9,768 nt of DNA from an uncultured Verrucomicrobia subdivision 3 bacterium (GTDB taxonomy: Bacteria > Verrucomicrobiota > Verrucomicrobiia > Limisphaerales > UBA11358), in contig CAIOUK010000236.1 in assembly GCA_903861445.1 (NCBI GenBank), forward strand, positions 1 through 9,768, read 5' to 3'. This document shows, piece by piece, positions 1 to 7,387 of the stretch (positions are counted from its first letter, which is position 1; each line of letters opens with the position of its first letter). A model generated the notes under the pieces. The model had not been told where the DNA came from. It saw nothing but the letters and a program-made list of their open reading frames with translations, and did no database searches. Both the position numbers and the translations under genes were made by a program.

Positions 1-84
1 GTTTCAGCTTGGTATGGCAGTTCGTATCAGACCAAGGCCAGAGCTTATTCTGTCGCTGTGGATAAAATGGCGGTGTGGAATTGA
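1..84 (+). CDS. C-terminal end of an unidentified protein (partial)
   Basis: Frame 1 is open from the left edge to a TGA at 82-84, giving 27 residues that end in AYSVAVDKMAVWN. The stop lies 10 bases before a strong + strand terminator, which is why this frame was chosen over the other two (frame 3 stops at 61-63; frame 2 runs through the terminator). The fragment is too short to assign a family. The aromatic and serine-rich text faintly resembles the ends of DUF1566-like extracellular domains, but this is only an impression. It would be convergent with the AlbA_2 gene on the other strand. Confidence 0.4.
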   Translation, partial: VSAWYGSSYQTKARAYSVAVDKMAVWN

Positions 85-94
85 TTGGTTTCAC

Positions 95-121
95 AAGGCT
101 TTCTTCGGGAAGCCTTTTTTT
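95..121 (+). terminator. Rho-independent terminator with a cUUCGg tetraloop
   Basis: The arms AAGGCTT (95-101) and AAGCCTT (110-116) are perfect complements. The stem extends inward by a T-G wobble (102/109) and a C-G pair (103/108) that closes the loop TTCG (104-107), the very stable UUCG tetraloop. A run of seven T (115-121) follows on the + strand. It therefore ends transcription of the + strand gene entering from the left. On the - strand only TTGTG follows the stem, so it would be a poor terminator for the AlbA_2 operon, although the hairpin would form just after that gene's TAA. Confidence 0.85.
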
Positions 122-1430
122 AGCCAGTAGAATCTGGGCGGTTGAGCATCCAGTCCACGTAGCAAACCGCTCTTCGAATCTCATGATTTATGGCTGAATC
201 GCCGTTGGCGTAGAACTTATTAAAGCATTTTTCCAGATGGCTTTTCACGAAGCTACCATCTAGTTCCGACCGCTTGAGAGTGCGGATCATGGCTAGTATG
301 TCCTTCAAGTGCTGCAGGTCGGGATTGGCTGGGATCTGTTTTTTCAATAACATCTCACGAATCTTCAGTTTGCGCTGACCTGCTACGTTGCCCGCAAAAG
401 GCATAGGGATTGCGAGCGCGGAATCGTTTTCTATGCGTTCAAGAAGTTTAGCTTTAGATTGCTGTGTCGAACGCTCCTCAGCGACAATCTTGGCCGCGTC
501 ATCCAGCGTCATTTTGCTTGGTTTTAGAAGGAAGTAGAACGGTAAAAACGCGGTGTTTTCGTAGCAGATTTGAGTCAGATAATTTTGCGGCTCGGCAATT
601 TTCTCAGAGCGCAAGCAACCCAAAACGATATCGGAGGCGCGGATGCCTTTGGTTTTAATTATATGAGCCTTTCCGACAGTCCCAACCCCAGACGGCCCAA
701 CGGCGCGGGCTTCGCCGATGATTTTAAGTGTTGGTTTGCCGCGTATCTCGCTGAATTCGCCTTCCCGTATAAATGACACTTGTGACAGCAAACTTTCATC
801 AATCAAGAAGTGACCGCCTGGCCCAGTCACTTTTCCGCTGCGCAGGTCGAAAATTCCGGCTTCTTGAATGCCGACTCGCGCAATTTCTTTCAAGTGTTTA
901 AACCAGAGCAACTGTTCATTCCTCCGTCGTTCCTCGATGAGCTCTTTAAGTTCTGCGTAGCGTATGGTCTGCGTTCGCCCTTTGTAGCGATAATAAATTT
1001 CTCCCTCTTTGAGTGACTTGCCGTCGTCTGTTCCTTTACGACAGATGACAGGTTTGTTTCGGGATTCTCGAAAATGGAGAATGCCATACTCTTTTCCATC
1101 AATCTCATGAATGTGACGATCCCACTCCACCTCTGGATCAAAGTGCTCGTTCAGATATGTAGATACTTTTTCCGGATCCAATTCATCAAACCGATTATCT
1201 TTTAGACCAATCAGTTTGTGCGGTGAGTTGGCAACCCCATAAACTATATAGCCGCCTTTTGCATTTGCGAACGCTCCCGCTGATCGTATGTATTTTCCGA
1301 GGCTTTGGAAATTAAATGCCTCCTTGAATTCCAACCAGCCGCTTTCGCGAGAAATGAGCCGGTCTGGATGTTTAGGCGAAACCGCAAAAATACGATTCAG
1401 GACTTCTTGGCTAAAAGGGGCGGTATTCAT
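120..1430 (-). CDS. AlbA_2 (Schlafen-type) domain putative ATP-binding protein
   Basis: This 436-residue protein has an N-terminal AlbA_2 domain at about residues 30-165. Visible signatures are WLEFKEAFNF (32-41), the glycine-containing core AFANAKGGYIVYGVAN (53-68), and the closing YYRYKGRTQTIRYAELKELI (146-165). AlbA_2 proteins are commonly annotated as putative ATP-binding or transcriptional regulators; the related Schlafen fold occurs in RNA-cleaving and defence proteins. Residues 170-436 match nothing I recognise: a charged helical stretch (165-190), a probable mixed alpha/beta part, and a lysine- and arginine-rich helical tail. No transmembrane segment or signal peptide is seen. It is the last gene of a three-gene - strand operon, starting 24 bases after the tcmP stop, with no clear ribosome binding site. 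An ATG 4 bases upstream is in another frame. The domain call is firm. Whether it binds nucleotide, cuts RNA or regulates the operon is unknown. Confidence 0.85.
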   Translation of the reverse strand: MNTAPFSQEVLNRIFAVSPKHPDRLISRESGWLEFKEAFNFQSLGKYIRSAGAFANAKGGYIVYGVANSPHKLIGLKDNRFDELDPEKVSTYLNEHFDPEVEWDRHIHEIDGKEYGILHFRESRNKPVICRKGTDDGKSLKEGEIYYRYKGRTQTIRYAELKELIEERRRNEQLLWFKHLKEIARVGIQEAGIFDLRSGKVTGPGGHFLIDESLLSQVSFIREGEFSEIRGKPTLKIIGEARAVGPSGVGTVGKAHIIKTKGIRASDIVLGCLRSEKIAEPQNYLTQICYENTAFLPFYFLLKPSKMTLDDAAKIVAEERSTQQSKAKLLERIENDSALAIPMPFAGNVAGQRKLKIREMLLKKQIPANPDLQHLKDILAMIRTLKRSELDGSFVKSHLEKCFNKFYANGDSAINHEIRRAVCYVDWMLNRPDSTG

Positions 1431-1454
1431 TCATTTGAACTGTGGAATCTGACT

Positions 1455-2528
1455 TCATCGGAGTATGGTTATTGGCCGTGGCGGTTTTTGAGTTATTTGA
1501 GGAACCCGAAAATCTGCCTCAATCACTCGCTCCTTTTTCAGTTTGGCCAAAACATTTTCAGCCTGCTGTCGTTTGACACCGTGATTAAAGCAAACATGAA
1601 CAACTTGAAGTTCGTTCTTCAGCCGACCGGCTCGCAGGAGTCGTTCCAACTCACGCTCGAAAGCAGTAATCTTGCTGGGTCTAAACTCATCAAATGCCAG
1701 CAGCAATTCACCCGGCCCAATGTTGTCACGGTTAATGTCAAAATCTGCCTCACCATTGATGGCATCCTTCTTCCAAGCAACTTGAAGGAACTTGTCCATG
1801 CCCAGTGGATGAGCTGAACCAAAAATGAGGCCGTAGATGTTTGCGCCCTTTTTAATGGAAAACGGTGCAAGGAAATAGCTGATCGCATCTGGTAAAAATT
1901 CACGGTAATAGTCAAGCACGGCTTGATGCACTTGGTAATGGTCATTTGGTCGGGTGATTTTCTGTTTGATTGCTTGATGGTCACGAAAGCGGTGAAGCGT
2001 GGATGACGAGATAAAGAACAGAAAATCGCAGGTAGGAGAATTCACCAATTGTCGGAACACTTCAGGGGTAACGTGAACCACACCAAACTGATCAATGAAT
2101 ACAAGCTTTGCCGCCTGCTTGTTTGCCAATATTGATGCGTGGCGTTGGATTGCGTCTTCAAACTTCAGCGTCTGAACATCCAAGTTCACCGTTGGCAACC
2201 GGAGTTGGTGGCTGTCTATGTTGGCCTCCAATTGTTTGATTTTGGATGGACTCGCGTCGGAAAAGTGGACGTGAACACGCACGCGAGACCAGCCAGCCAA
2301 ATCTTGATATTTCTTCAACTGCCGCAGCAAACGTAATGGACTGCCCAACTCTCCAGCTGAATCAGTTCCTGACCCGGCGAAGAAATCAAACAAGTGGATC
2401 TCCGACCTTGGTGGTCTGTCCGGTGCAAGAAAGACCGGCAGCCACTCCCGCGCGTAAAGCTCGAAAATCTGGAGCTTGGTTAATGTCCCTTCATCAAACG
2501 GCTTTTTATGAAATTCAGGGGCGGGCAT
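1455..2528 (-). CDS. tcmP: Three-Cys-motif partner protein TcmP (methyltransferase-like)
   Basis: This 357-residue protein matches the TcmP family, which is defined by being encoded beside three-Cys-motif (Gp37/Gp68) proteins, exactly as here. Residues 17-33 resemble the usual KL-x-IF-x-x-Y-x-x-WLP-type helix. Residues 46-63 hold a Rossmann/SAM-like motif, LFDFFAGSGTDSAG followed by ELGSP. A second family block, LVFIDQFGVVHVTPEVF (142-158), is followed by CDFLFFISSS (167-176). Residues 285-345 look like a winged helix (helices at 288-301 and 318-334). The core suggests a SAM-dependent methyltransferase fold, but no substrate is known. The position after Asp146 is Gln where many relatives have Pro. 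It starts 3 bases after the upstream stop, so translation is probably coupled. No Shine-Dalgarno sequence is visible. The family call is fairly certain; the activity is not. Confidence 0.85.
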   Translation of the reverse strand: MPAPEFHKKPFDEGTLTKLQIFELYAREWLPVFLAPDRPPRSEIHLFDFFAGSGTDSAGELGSPLRLLRQLKKYQDLAGWSRVRVHVHFSDASPSKIKQLEANIDSHQLRLPTVNLDVQTLKFEDAIQRHASILANKQAAKLVFIDQFGVVHVTPEVFRQLVNSPTCDFLFFISSSTLHRFRDHQAIKQKITRPNDHYQVHQAVLDYYREFLPDAISYFLAPFSIKKGANIYGLIFGSAHPLGMDKFLQVAWKKDAINGEADFDINRDNIGPGELLLAFDEFRPSKITAFERELERLLRAGRLKNELQVVHVCFNHGVKRQQAENVLAKLKKERVIEADFRVPQITQKPPRPITILR

Positions 2529-2531
2529 CGG

Positions 2532-3320
2532 TCAGGCGATTTCAAACTCTTCCCGCAGGCCCAGCAACAGGGATGACGACGGCACTGTTGCAATGCTTTG
2601 TTCTGGAAACTCATCGTAAGTCTTGCCATCAAGCCTGCGTCCCGCTTGTTTTTTACGAACACCACCCCATTGCTTAAAGAAAAACGCCACATCTGCCTTG
2701 ATACACAGGTCTCGAATGCTGCGCACCCATTCAGCTTCCATGGGACGTGCGCCGGGCCCACTTTCACCACCGACAATCACCCATTGAATGCCTCGCAAAT
2801 CAAATTTACCAAGGTCTTCAAGTAGTGGTTCCACTGAAAGGAAGGCTACGGCTGGTTTGGCACTGCGCAGTTTGGCAATGCGCGGTAAGCCATGTTGACG
2901 ATTCTCCACGCTTACGCCCCACCAGATGTGAGATGCTTTGGCCGCCTTCCGCAGTTTGCCTTGTAGTAATGCCGCCATGCGGTCGGCTCGTTTGGTGAGA
3001 ATCTGGTAGGTATGCCAGTTAGCCGCAAGCATCACACGGCAGACTTTTTCAATGTATTCATCGGGCACATCCTCATGAAACAGGTCGCTCATCGAGTTAA
3101 CGAAGATTTTTTTGGGCTTCGACCAGCGAATCGGGTCGCCCAGCTTGTCGGGCACGAGGCGCAGATCAAAACCAAATTCAAAGGGGTGGCCGGGGACGCC
3201 GCGAAACCGTTCCGCAAACGTCTCGGCGTAGCAATGAACACAGCCGGGACTGATCTTCGTGCAGCCGCGCACTGGATTCCAAGTGGCATCCGTCCATTCG
3301 ATTTTGGAATTGTCGCTCAT
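2532..3320 (-). CDS. Three-Cys-motif protein, phage Gp37/Gp68 (DUF5131) family
   Basis: This 262-residue protein has all the hallmarks of the Gp37/Gp68 family: IEWTDATWNPVRGC (7-20), then Cys20, Cys27 and Cys30 in a C-x6-C-x2-C pattern, KIFVNSMSDLFHEDVP (71-86), QILTKRADRM (106-115), GVSVEN (135-140), FLSVEPLLEDL (160-170), QWVIVGGESGPGARP (179-193) and FFFKQWGG (213-220). The three cysteines probably bind a metal or an iron-sulfur cluster, and the family has been likened to radical SAM proteins, though the spacing is not the canonical C-x3-C-x2-C. It occurs in phages and mobile regions; its biochemical function is not established. Length is normal for the family. It is the first gene of the - strand operon, with tcmP 3 bases downstream. 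The start has no Shine-Dalgarno sequence but the conserved N-terminus begins right after it. Confidence 0.93.
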   Translation of the reverse strand: MSDNSKIEWTDATWNPVRGCTKISPGCVHCYAETFAERFRGVPGHPFEFGFDLRLVPDKLGDPIRWSKPKKIFVNSMSDLFHEDVPDEYIEKVCRVMLAANWHTYQILTKRADRMAALLQGKLRKAAKASHIWWGVSVENRQHGLPRIAKLRSAKPAVAFLSVEPLLEDLGKFDLRGIQWVIVGGESGPGARPMEAEWVRSIRDLCIKADVAFFFKQWGGVRKKQAGRRLDGKTYDEFPEQSIATVPSSSLLLGLREEFEIA

Positions 3321-3551
3321 GTTGCGTGTTCAATTTGCATAAATGTGGCACGTCTGGCTAGACAAACACTGTCAAAGGGCGAATTTATTTACAGAACCTC
3401 CTCAAGCCTCTTCCATAGCCCCATATTCTTCTTTAATTAACGTTGATTTTATTCACGTCGGCTGCTGCTAAAAAGTAAATGCAAAACTCTGGCTGATTTC
3501 ACTTTCTGAAATTCAGCACTGAGGGCATCATTCGCTGAATCTGCAATTCAA
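3321..3551. promoter_or_regulatory. Divergent intergenic region with presumed promoters for both operons
   Basis: This 231-base stretch separates the starts of the three-Cys gene (- strand) and drmD (+ strand). It holds no convincing coding frame and must contain both promoters, since no gene lies upstream of either on its strand. On the - strand a perfect TTGACA reads from 3375 to 3370, but there is no good -10 element at the usual spacing; the best A/T-rich hexamer, ATTTAT, is about 25 bases on. On the + strand TTGATT (3443-3448) precedes the A-rich 3469-3480 at a slightly long spacing. Neither is a firm promoter call. No clear operator palindrome was seen. Confidence 0.45.
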
Positions 3552-6500
3552 ATGGCGGCCGATATTGTTGAAAAACCAGCGGCGGGACAACTGGTGCGTG
3601 TGCGAACACGTCACTGGTTAGTGGAGGATGTTGCTCCTTCAACAAACGGTTCATGGTTGCGCCTTTCCTGTTTGGATGACGATGCACAGGGAGATTCCCT
3701 TGAAGTTATTTGGGAGTCCGAACTGGATGGGCAGATTCTCGACGTTGAGGCGTGGGCAAAAATTGGCCATAAAGGCTTCGACGACGCGCGACATTTTGCC
3801 GCCTATTTCAATACGCTGCGCTGGCATTGCGTTACCGCCACGGACCCTAAACTTTTCCAAGCTCCTTTCCGCGCAGGCATTCGGATTGACGCCTATCAGT
3901 TAGAACCCTTGAAAAAGGCGCTGATGTTGCCTCGGGTTAATCTTTTCATCGCTGATGATGTCGGCCTTGGCAAAACCATTGAGGCAGGCCTCATCGCTAC
4001 CGAGCTTCTGCTCCGTCGTCGTGTTCGCGATATTGTTGTGGTTTGTCCGCCGTCCATGCTTAAGCAATGGCAGGATGAACTTGACGCCCGTTTTGGTCTG
4101 CGGTTTGAAATTCTCGACCGCGATTATGTTGACCGCATTCGTCGCGATCGTGGATATGCTGTAAACCCTTGGGACACGTTTCCACGTTTTCTTGTCTCCC
4201 AACGTCTCATCATTGATGAAGCATACGCAGCGCCAATGCGAGTCTGGTTGGACAATCTTCGCCCTGGAAGCCTGCTGATTCTTGACGAGGCTCATCATGC
4301 CGCTCCTGCCAGCGGGTCAAAATACGCCATTGATTCAAAGATCACCCGCGCCATTCGTGATCTTGCGCCACGGTTTGAGCATCGGTTATTTCTCTCTGCC
4401 ACTCCGCACAATGGCCACTCAAACAGCTTTAGCGCTTTGCTTGAGCTGCTGGATGACAAGCGCTTCATGCGTGGTGTTCCAGTGCTCAAGTCGTCGCTGG
4501 ATGCCGTGATGGTGCGACGGCTTAAAGAAGATGTCCGTGAAGTTGCTGGTGGATTTCCGATTCGCCGGGTTGTGCAAGTTGACCTCAAAAATCTTCCTGC
4601 AAGTGCACCGGAGTTGCAACTCGCTGAATGGTTGGACGAATATGCAACGGTTCGTCGCGAACGATTTGCTTCCGCCACCAAACGTGAGCAAACCCAGGGC
4701 GCGCTGATTCTCTCGACGCTTCAGCAGCGGTTGTTCTCGTCGGTTGAGGCATTTCAACGCACTTTAGCTGCTCATCGCCGCGCCATGGAAAAAGTTTGGG
4801 CTGGCGAAGTGGTTGCGCGTTCTTCCATTTCCAATGACCTTGCTCAACTCACAGCCGGCTACGACAACGACGACGACCGTAGCCAAATACCTTCAGAGCA
4901 GCAGGAGTCCGAAGCTGCCAATGCACTGGAACAGGCAACGGCGTCCGTTGCTGGATCATCCAACTCAGCCAATTTAACCCGTGAACGTAAATTGCTGGCA
5001 GACATGGCTCGCGTCGCTGAACAATTTCGCCACAAGGCCGATGCTCGCATCACTTGGTTGATTGACTGGCTGCAAAAAAATTGTTGTCCGGGCATTCGGT
5101 TGCCCGGCAATCCATCTCAACAGTCTGGATCTGCATGGTCAGCGCTTCGGTTAATCATTTTCACTGAATACGAAGACACTGCTCGTTACCTGCGCACACA
5201 ACTTGAAGCCGCCATTGCTGGCACGGATCAAGCCGAAGCGCGACTTGAAGTTTTTCATGGGCCGACACCTCCCGATAAGCGTGAAGATTTGAAACGCGCT
5301 TTCAACGAACCGCCGGACCGTCAGCCGTTGCGAATCTTAATCGCTACGGATGCTGCCCGCGAAGGTTTGAATCTTCAGGCTCATTGCTGGAATCTGTTTC
5401 ATTACGATTTGCCATGGAATCCCTCCCGGCTCGAACAACGTAACGGGCGCGTTGATCGCAAACTTCAACCTAACGACGAGGTGTTTTGCCATTACTTTGT
5501 TTACACTCAACGACCGGAAGATCGCGTGCTGGCAGCCCTCGTGCGCAAGACCGAGACTATTCGGCTCGAATTGGGCAGTCTCTCCGAAGTTATTGAGAAA
5601 CGTCTGCGCACGGGTATACGTCGTGCCGATTCAGAATCAGCCGCAGCTGAAATCGAGGCACTCGAAGATGATCCGGTAAAACGTGCAGCGCGTCAGGAGG
5701 AGCTTGATGACGCAGCCAAAGTTCGCCAGAAACGTTTGCGCGACGAGGTGGAAACTTTGACCAACCGCATTAATGATGCTCGCAAATGGATTGGCCTGGA
5801 TGAAACACAGCTGCGGGACGCACTCAACTGCTCCTTGAATTATCTTCAAACCGAGCCGCTGAAAGAATGCGCTGCGGTAGCTGGTGAACCAACCCGATAC
5901 ATTTTTCCGAATCTTCAGGCTCGTCATGGTGGTGATCCTCGCTGGTCAGCAACCCTCGACACGCTTCGTTCTCCAGCAGAACACGACCAGTCTCTTTATG
6001 AGTGGCGTCGTGAAGCACCCTTGAGGCCGGTCATTTTTTCTCCACCACCTGGGTTTGATGGCGATACCGTTCAGCTTCACCTTTCACATCGCGTCGTGCA
6101 AAGGTTGCTCGGCCGGTTTTTGGCTCAAGGATTTGTTTATCACGATCTTTCCCGCGCGTGTCTTGCTCAGGCTGACGACAACATTGCCCGCGTCGTTTTG
6201 CTGGGGCGGTTAGCCGTTTATGGCGCGGGCGCAGTTCGCTTGCACGAAGAACTGGTCACCGTCACGGCTCGCTGGACTCCTCCAGCTGAAAGGAAATCGA
6301 CACTCTCACCTTATGCTCGCGATGCCGAAGCGCGCACGATGGGAATTCTCCAAGAGTCTTTGAAGACGACCGCAGCCACTCGCACTATTCCAGCGGATGT
6401 GACTAAATTGCTTCAATCCAGCGTGGCTCAAGATATTCGTGAATTGTTGCCTCATCTGGAGGAGCGCGGACAAGCGGCACGGGCAGATGCAGAGAAGCAA

Positions 6501-6791
6501 CTGGTCGAGCGTGGTCAGGCCGAATCCCTGTCACTGAAAACGATCCTCGAAGATCAACGCCGTCGTGTGCTTGCCAAATACAACGCCACCGACGCCAATC
6601 AGTTGATCCTTGGCTTCAGCGATGAAGAAAAGCGCCAGTTATTTGCGGATCGGCGTCACTGGGAACGCTGGCTCGCCAATGTCGAGGGCGACTTGGTGAA
6701 CGAACCCAAACGCATCGCTGAATTTTACAAAACCAAATCGTTCCGCCTCGAACCGGTTGGCCTCGCCTACCTGTGGCCTGTCACCAAATGA
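3552..6791 (+). CDS. drmD: Class 1 DISARM SNF2-like helicase DrmD
   Basis: This 1079-residue SNF2-type ATPase is the DrmD signature subunit of class 1 DISARM. Its proposed role is to drive DNA remodelling or translocation for the system's restriction of phage DNA in the cytoplasm. The N-terminal block GQLVRVRTRHWLVEDV (12-27) is DrmD-like. Helicase motifs in order are: Walker A with DDVGLGKT (135-142), Ia with CPPSMLKQW (165-173), DEAH (245-248), SATPHNG (282-288), FTEYEDTARYL (537-547), ATDAAREGLN (598-607) and QRNGRVDR (629-636). An acidic, low-complexity linker sits near residues 430-480, a coiled-coil-like charged stretch near 690-745, and an uncharacterised C-terminal region of over 300 residues. 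All catalytic motifs are intact. The only upstream in-frame space before a TGA (3507) lacks ATG, GTG or TTG, so the ATG at 3552 is the likely start. Its TGA overlaps the next gene's ATG. Confidence 0.92.
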   Translation: MAADIVEKPAAGQLVRVRTRHWLVEDVAPSTNGSWLRLSCLDDDAQGDSLEVIWESELDGQILDVEAWAKIGHKGFDDARHFAAYFNTLRWHCVTATDPKLFQAPFRAGIRIDAYQLEPLKKALMLPRVNLFIADDVGLGKTIEAGLIATELLLRRRVRDIVVVCPPSMLKQWQDELDARFGLRFEILDRDYVDRIRRDRGYAVNPWDTFPRFLVSQRLIIDEAYAAPMRVWLDNLRPGSLLILDEAHHAAPASGSKYAIDSKITRAIRDLAPRFEHRLFLSATPHNGHSNSFSALLELLDDKRFMRGVPVLKSSLDAVMVRRLKEDVREVAGGFPIRRVVQVDLKNLPASAPELQLAEWLDEYATVRRERFASATKREQTQGALILSTLQQRLFSSVEAFQRTLAAHRRAMEKVWAGEVVARSSISNDLAQLTAGYDNDDDRSQIPSEQQESEAANALEQATASVAGSSNSANLTRERKLLADMARVAEQFRHKADARITWLIDWLQKNCCPGIRLPGNPSQQSGSAWSALRLIIFTEYEDTARYLRTQLEAAIAGTDQAEARLEVFHGPTPPDKREDLKRAFNEPPDRQPLRILIATDAAREGLNLQAHCWNLFHYDLPWNPSRLEQRNGRVDRKLQPNDEVFCHYFVYTQRPEDRVLAALVRKTETIRLELGSLSEVIEKRLRTGIRRADSESAAAEIEALEDDPVKRAARQEELDDAAKVRQKRLRDEVETLTNRINDARKWIGLDETQLRDALNCSLNYLQTEPLKECAAVAGEPTRYIFPNLQARHGGDPRWSATLDTLRSPAEHDQSLYEWRREAPLRPVIFSPPPGFDGDTVQLHLSHRVVQRLLGRFLAQGFVYHDLSRACLAQADDNIARVVLLGRLAVYGAGAVRLHEELVTVTARWTPPAERKSTLSPYARDAEARTMGILQESLKTTAATRTIPADVTKLLQSSVAQDIRELLPHLEERGQAARADAEKQLVERGQAESLSLKTILEDQRRRVLAKYNATDANQLILGFSDEEKRQLFADRRHWERWLANVEGDLVNEPKRIAEFYKTKSFRLEPVGLAYLWPVTK
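5075..5107 (+). other. Slippery heptamer plus stem-loop inside drmD (possible -1 frameshift site)
   Basis: The heptamer A-AAA-AAT (5075-5081) is in register with drmD codons 508-510, so tRNAs could slip by -1. Six bases later a perfect 7-bp stem starts: CCGGGCA (5088-5094), loop of six (5095-5100), TGCCCGG (5101-5107). This matches the geometry of bacterial -1 frameshift signals such as that in dnaX. After a shift, translation would read about 28 codons and stop at TGA 5165-5167, giving a roughly 538-residue product with only the first helicase lobe. No stimulatory Shine-Dalgarno sequence is seen upstream. It may be chance. Confidence 0.25.
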
Positions 6792-7387
6792 GCGCTCCCA
6801 TTCCAGACAAATTTGCTCGAACCGCCAGACTCTTGGTAAAAGTTTCTGACGGCAAATGCTCCATGATTGATGGAAGCGCGCTGCCTAAAATGAAGCCCGA
6901 TGCCTTGGCAGAATTGGTGGTTTCTCCCTGGGACATTACAGATGAAAAGGCGAGAGCCGCGCTCTTGCAGGAGCAACGAGTGGAGTTTCTGGCGGCCGGA
7001 ACATCTATTTGGGCGCGCGTAAAACAAGACGACATCGCCACAGATTTGAAATTGTGCAGCAAAAACAAGCGGGTCTGGCCTAGAACGTCGGAGTTGGTCG
7101 TTGAAATCAAACTCCAGACGGCTGTTCAACTTGTGATTCGTGGAGACGGTCGTGCTTCCCTTGGCGAATGTAATTGTCAAATACCCGCACTCCCAAAACA
7201 GAAATGTTCGAGCGTCAATGAGGCATACACTCGCGTCTCAGAAGCCTTTGAACCAAGCCGGCGATCACACACGGGTAATATTTTTAATTGCGTGTTCTTT
7301 GAGAATGGCAATTTCTTGCATCCACTTCGTAAGTTGCGAGATGAAATTGTGGCTAAAACACCCGCGACACCAAATAAAATTCCATGA
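6788..7387 (+). CDS. Hypothetical protein between drmD and drmMI (199 residues)
   Basis: I do not recognise a named family. The ATG at 6788 overlaps the drmD stop as ATGA and is preferred to an in-frame ATG at 6773, which would lie within drmD; the overlap implies translational coupling. The protein is soluble with no signal peptide or membrane helix. Residues 10-120 look beta-rich with a helical break (52-68). Six cysteines occur (24, 90, 128, 130, 140, 168), of which C-x-C at 128-130 plus Cys140 could form a small metal site, but this is speculation. The C-terminal part, AYTRVSEAFEPSRRSHTGNI (146-165) followed by FNCVFFENG and a PLRKLRDEI helix (179-187), has the look of a conserved domain core. 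Its place in the operon suggests a DISARM accessory subunit. Confidence 0.8.
   Translation: MSAPIPDKFARTARLLVKVSDGKCSMIDGSALPKMKPDALAELVVSPWDITDEKARAALLQEQRVEFLAAGTSIWARVKQDDIATDLKLCSKNKRVWPRTSELVVEIKLQTAVQLVIRGDGRASLGECNCQIPALPKQKCSSVNEAYTRVSEAFEPSRRSHTGNIFNCVFFENGNFLHPLRKLRDEIVAKTPATPNKIP

Noticed and set aside
1305..1817. 170-residue + strand open frame
   Set aside because: It lies antisense to the AlbA_2 gene and tcmP, both well supported by family motifs, and its translation shows no domain features.
3370..3375. TTGACA as a complete sigma-70 promoter for the three-Cys gene
   Set aside because: No -10 element lies at 16-18 bases; the nearest A/T-rich hexamer is about 25 bases away, so only a -35-like match is claimed.
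3012..3440. 142-residue + strand open frame reaching into the intergenic region
   Set aside because: Most of it is antisense to the conserved three-Cys gene, and the part in the intergenic region adds no recognisable protein sequence.
5074..5107. Antisense intrinsic terminator inside drmD (hairpin followed by T-run on the - strand)
   Set aside because: The T-run begins seven bases after the stem rather than directly, and no - strand gene needs ending there. The + strand reading as a frameshift signal fits the geometry better.
6773..6787. Upstream ATG as the start of the 199-residue protein
   Set aside because: It would lie inside the end of drmD; the ATGA overlap at 6788-6791 is the typical coupled arrangement and recurs at the next junction.
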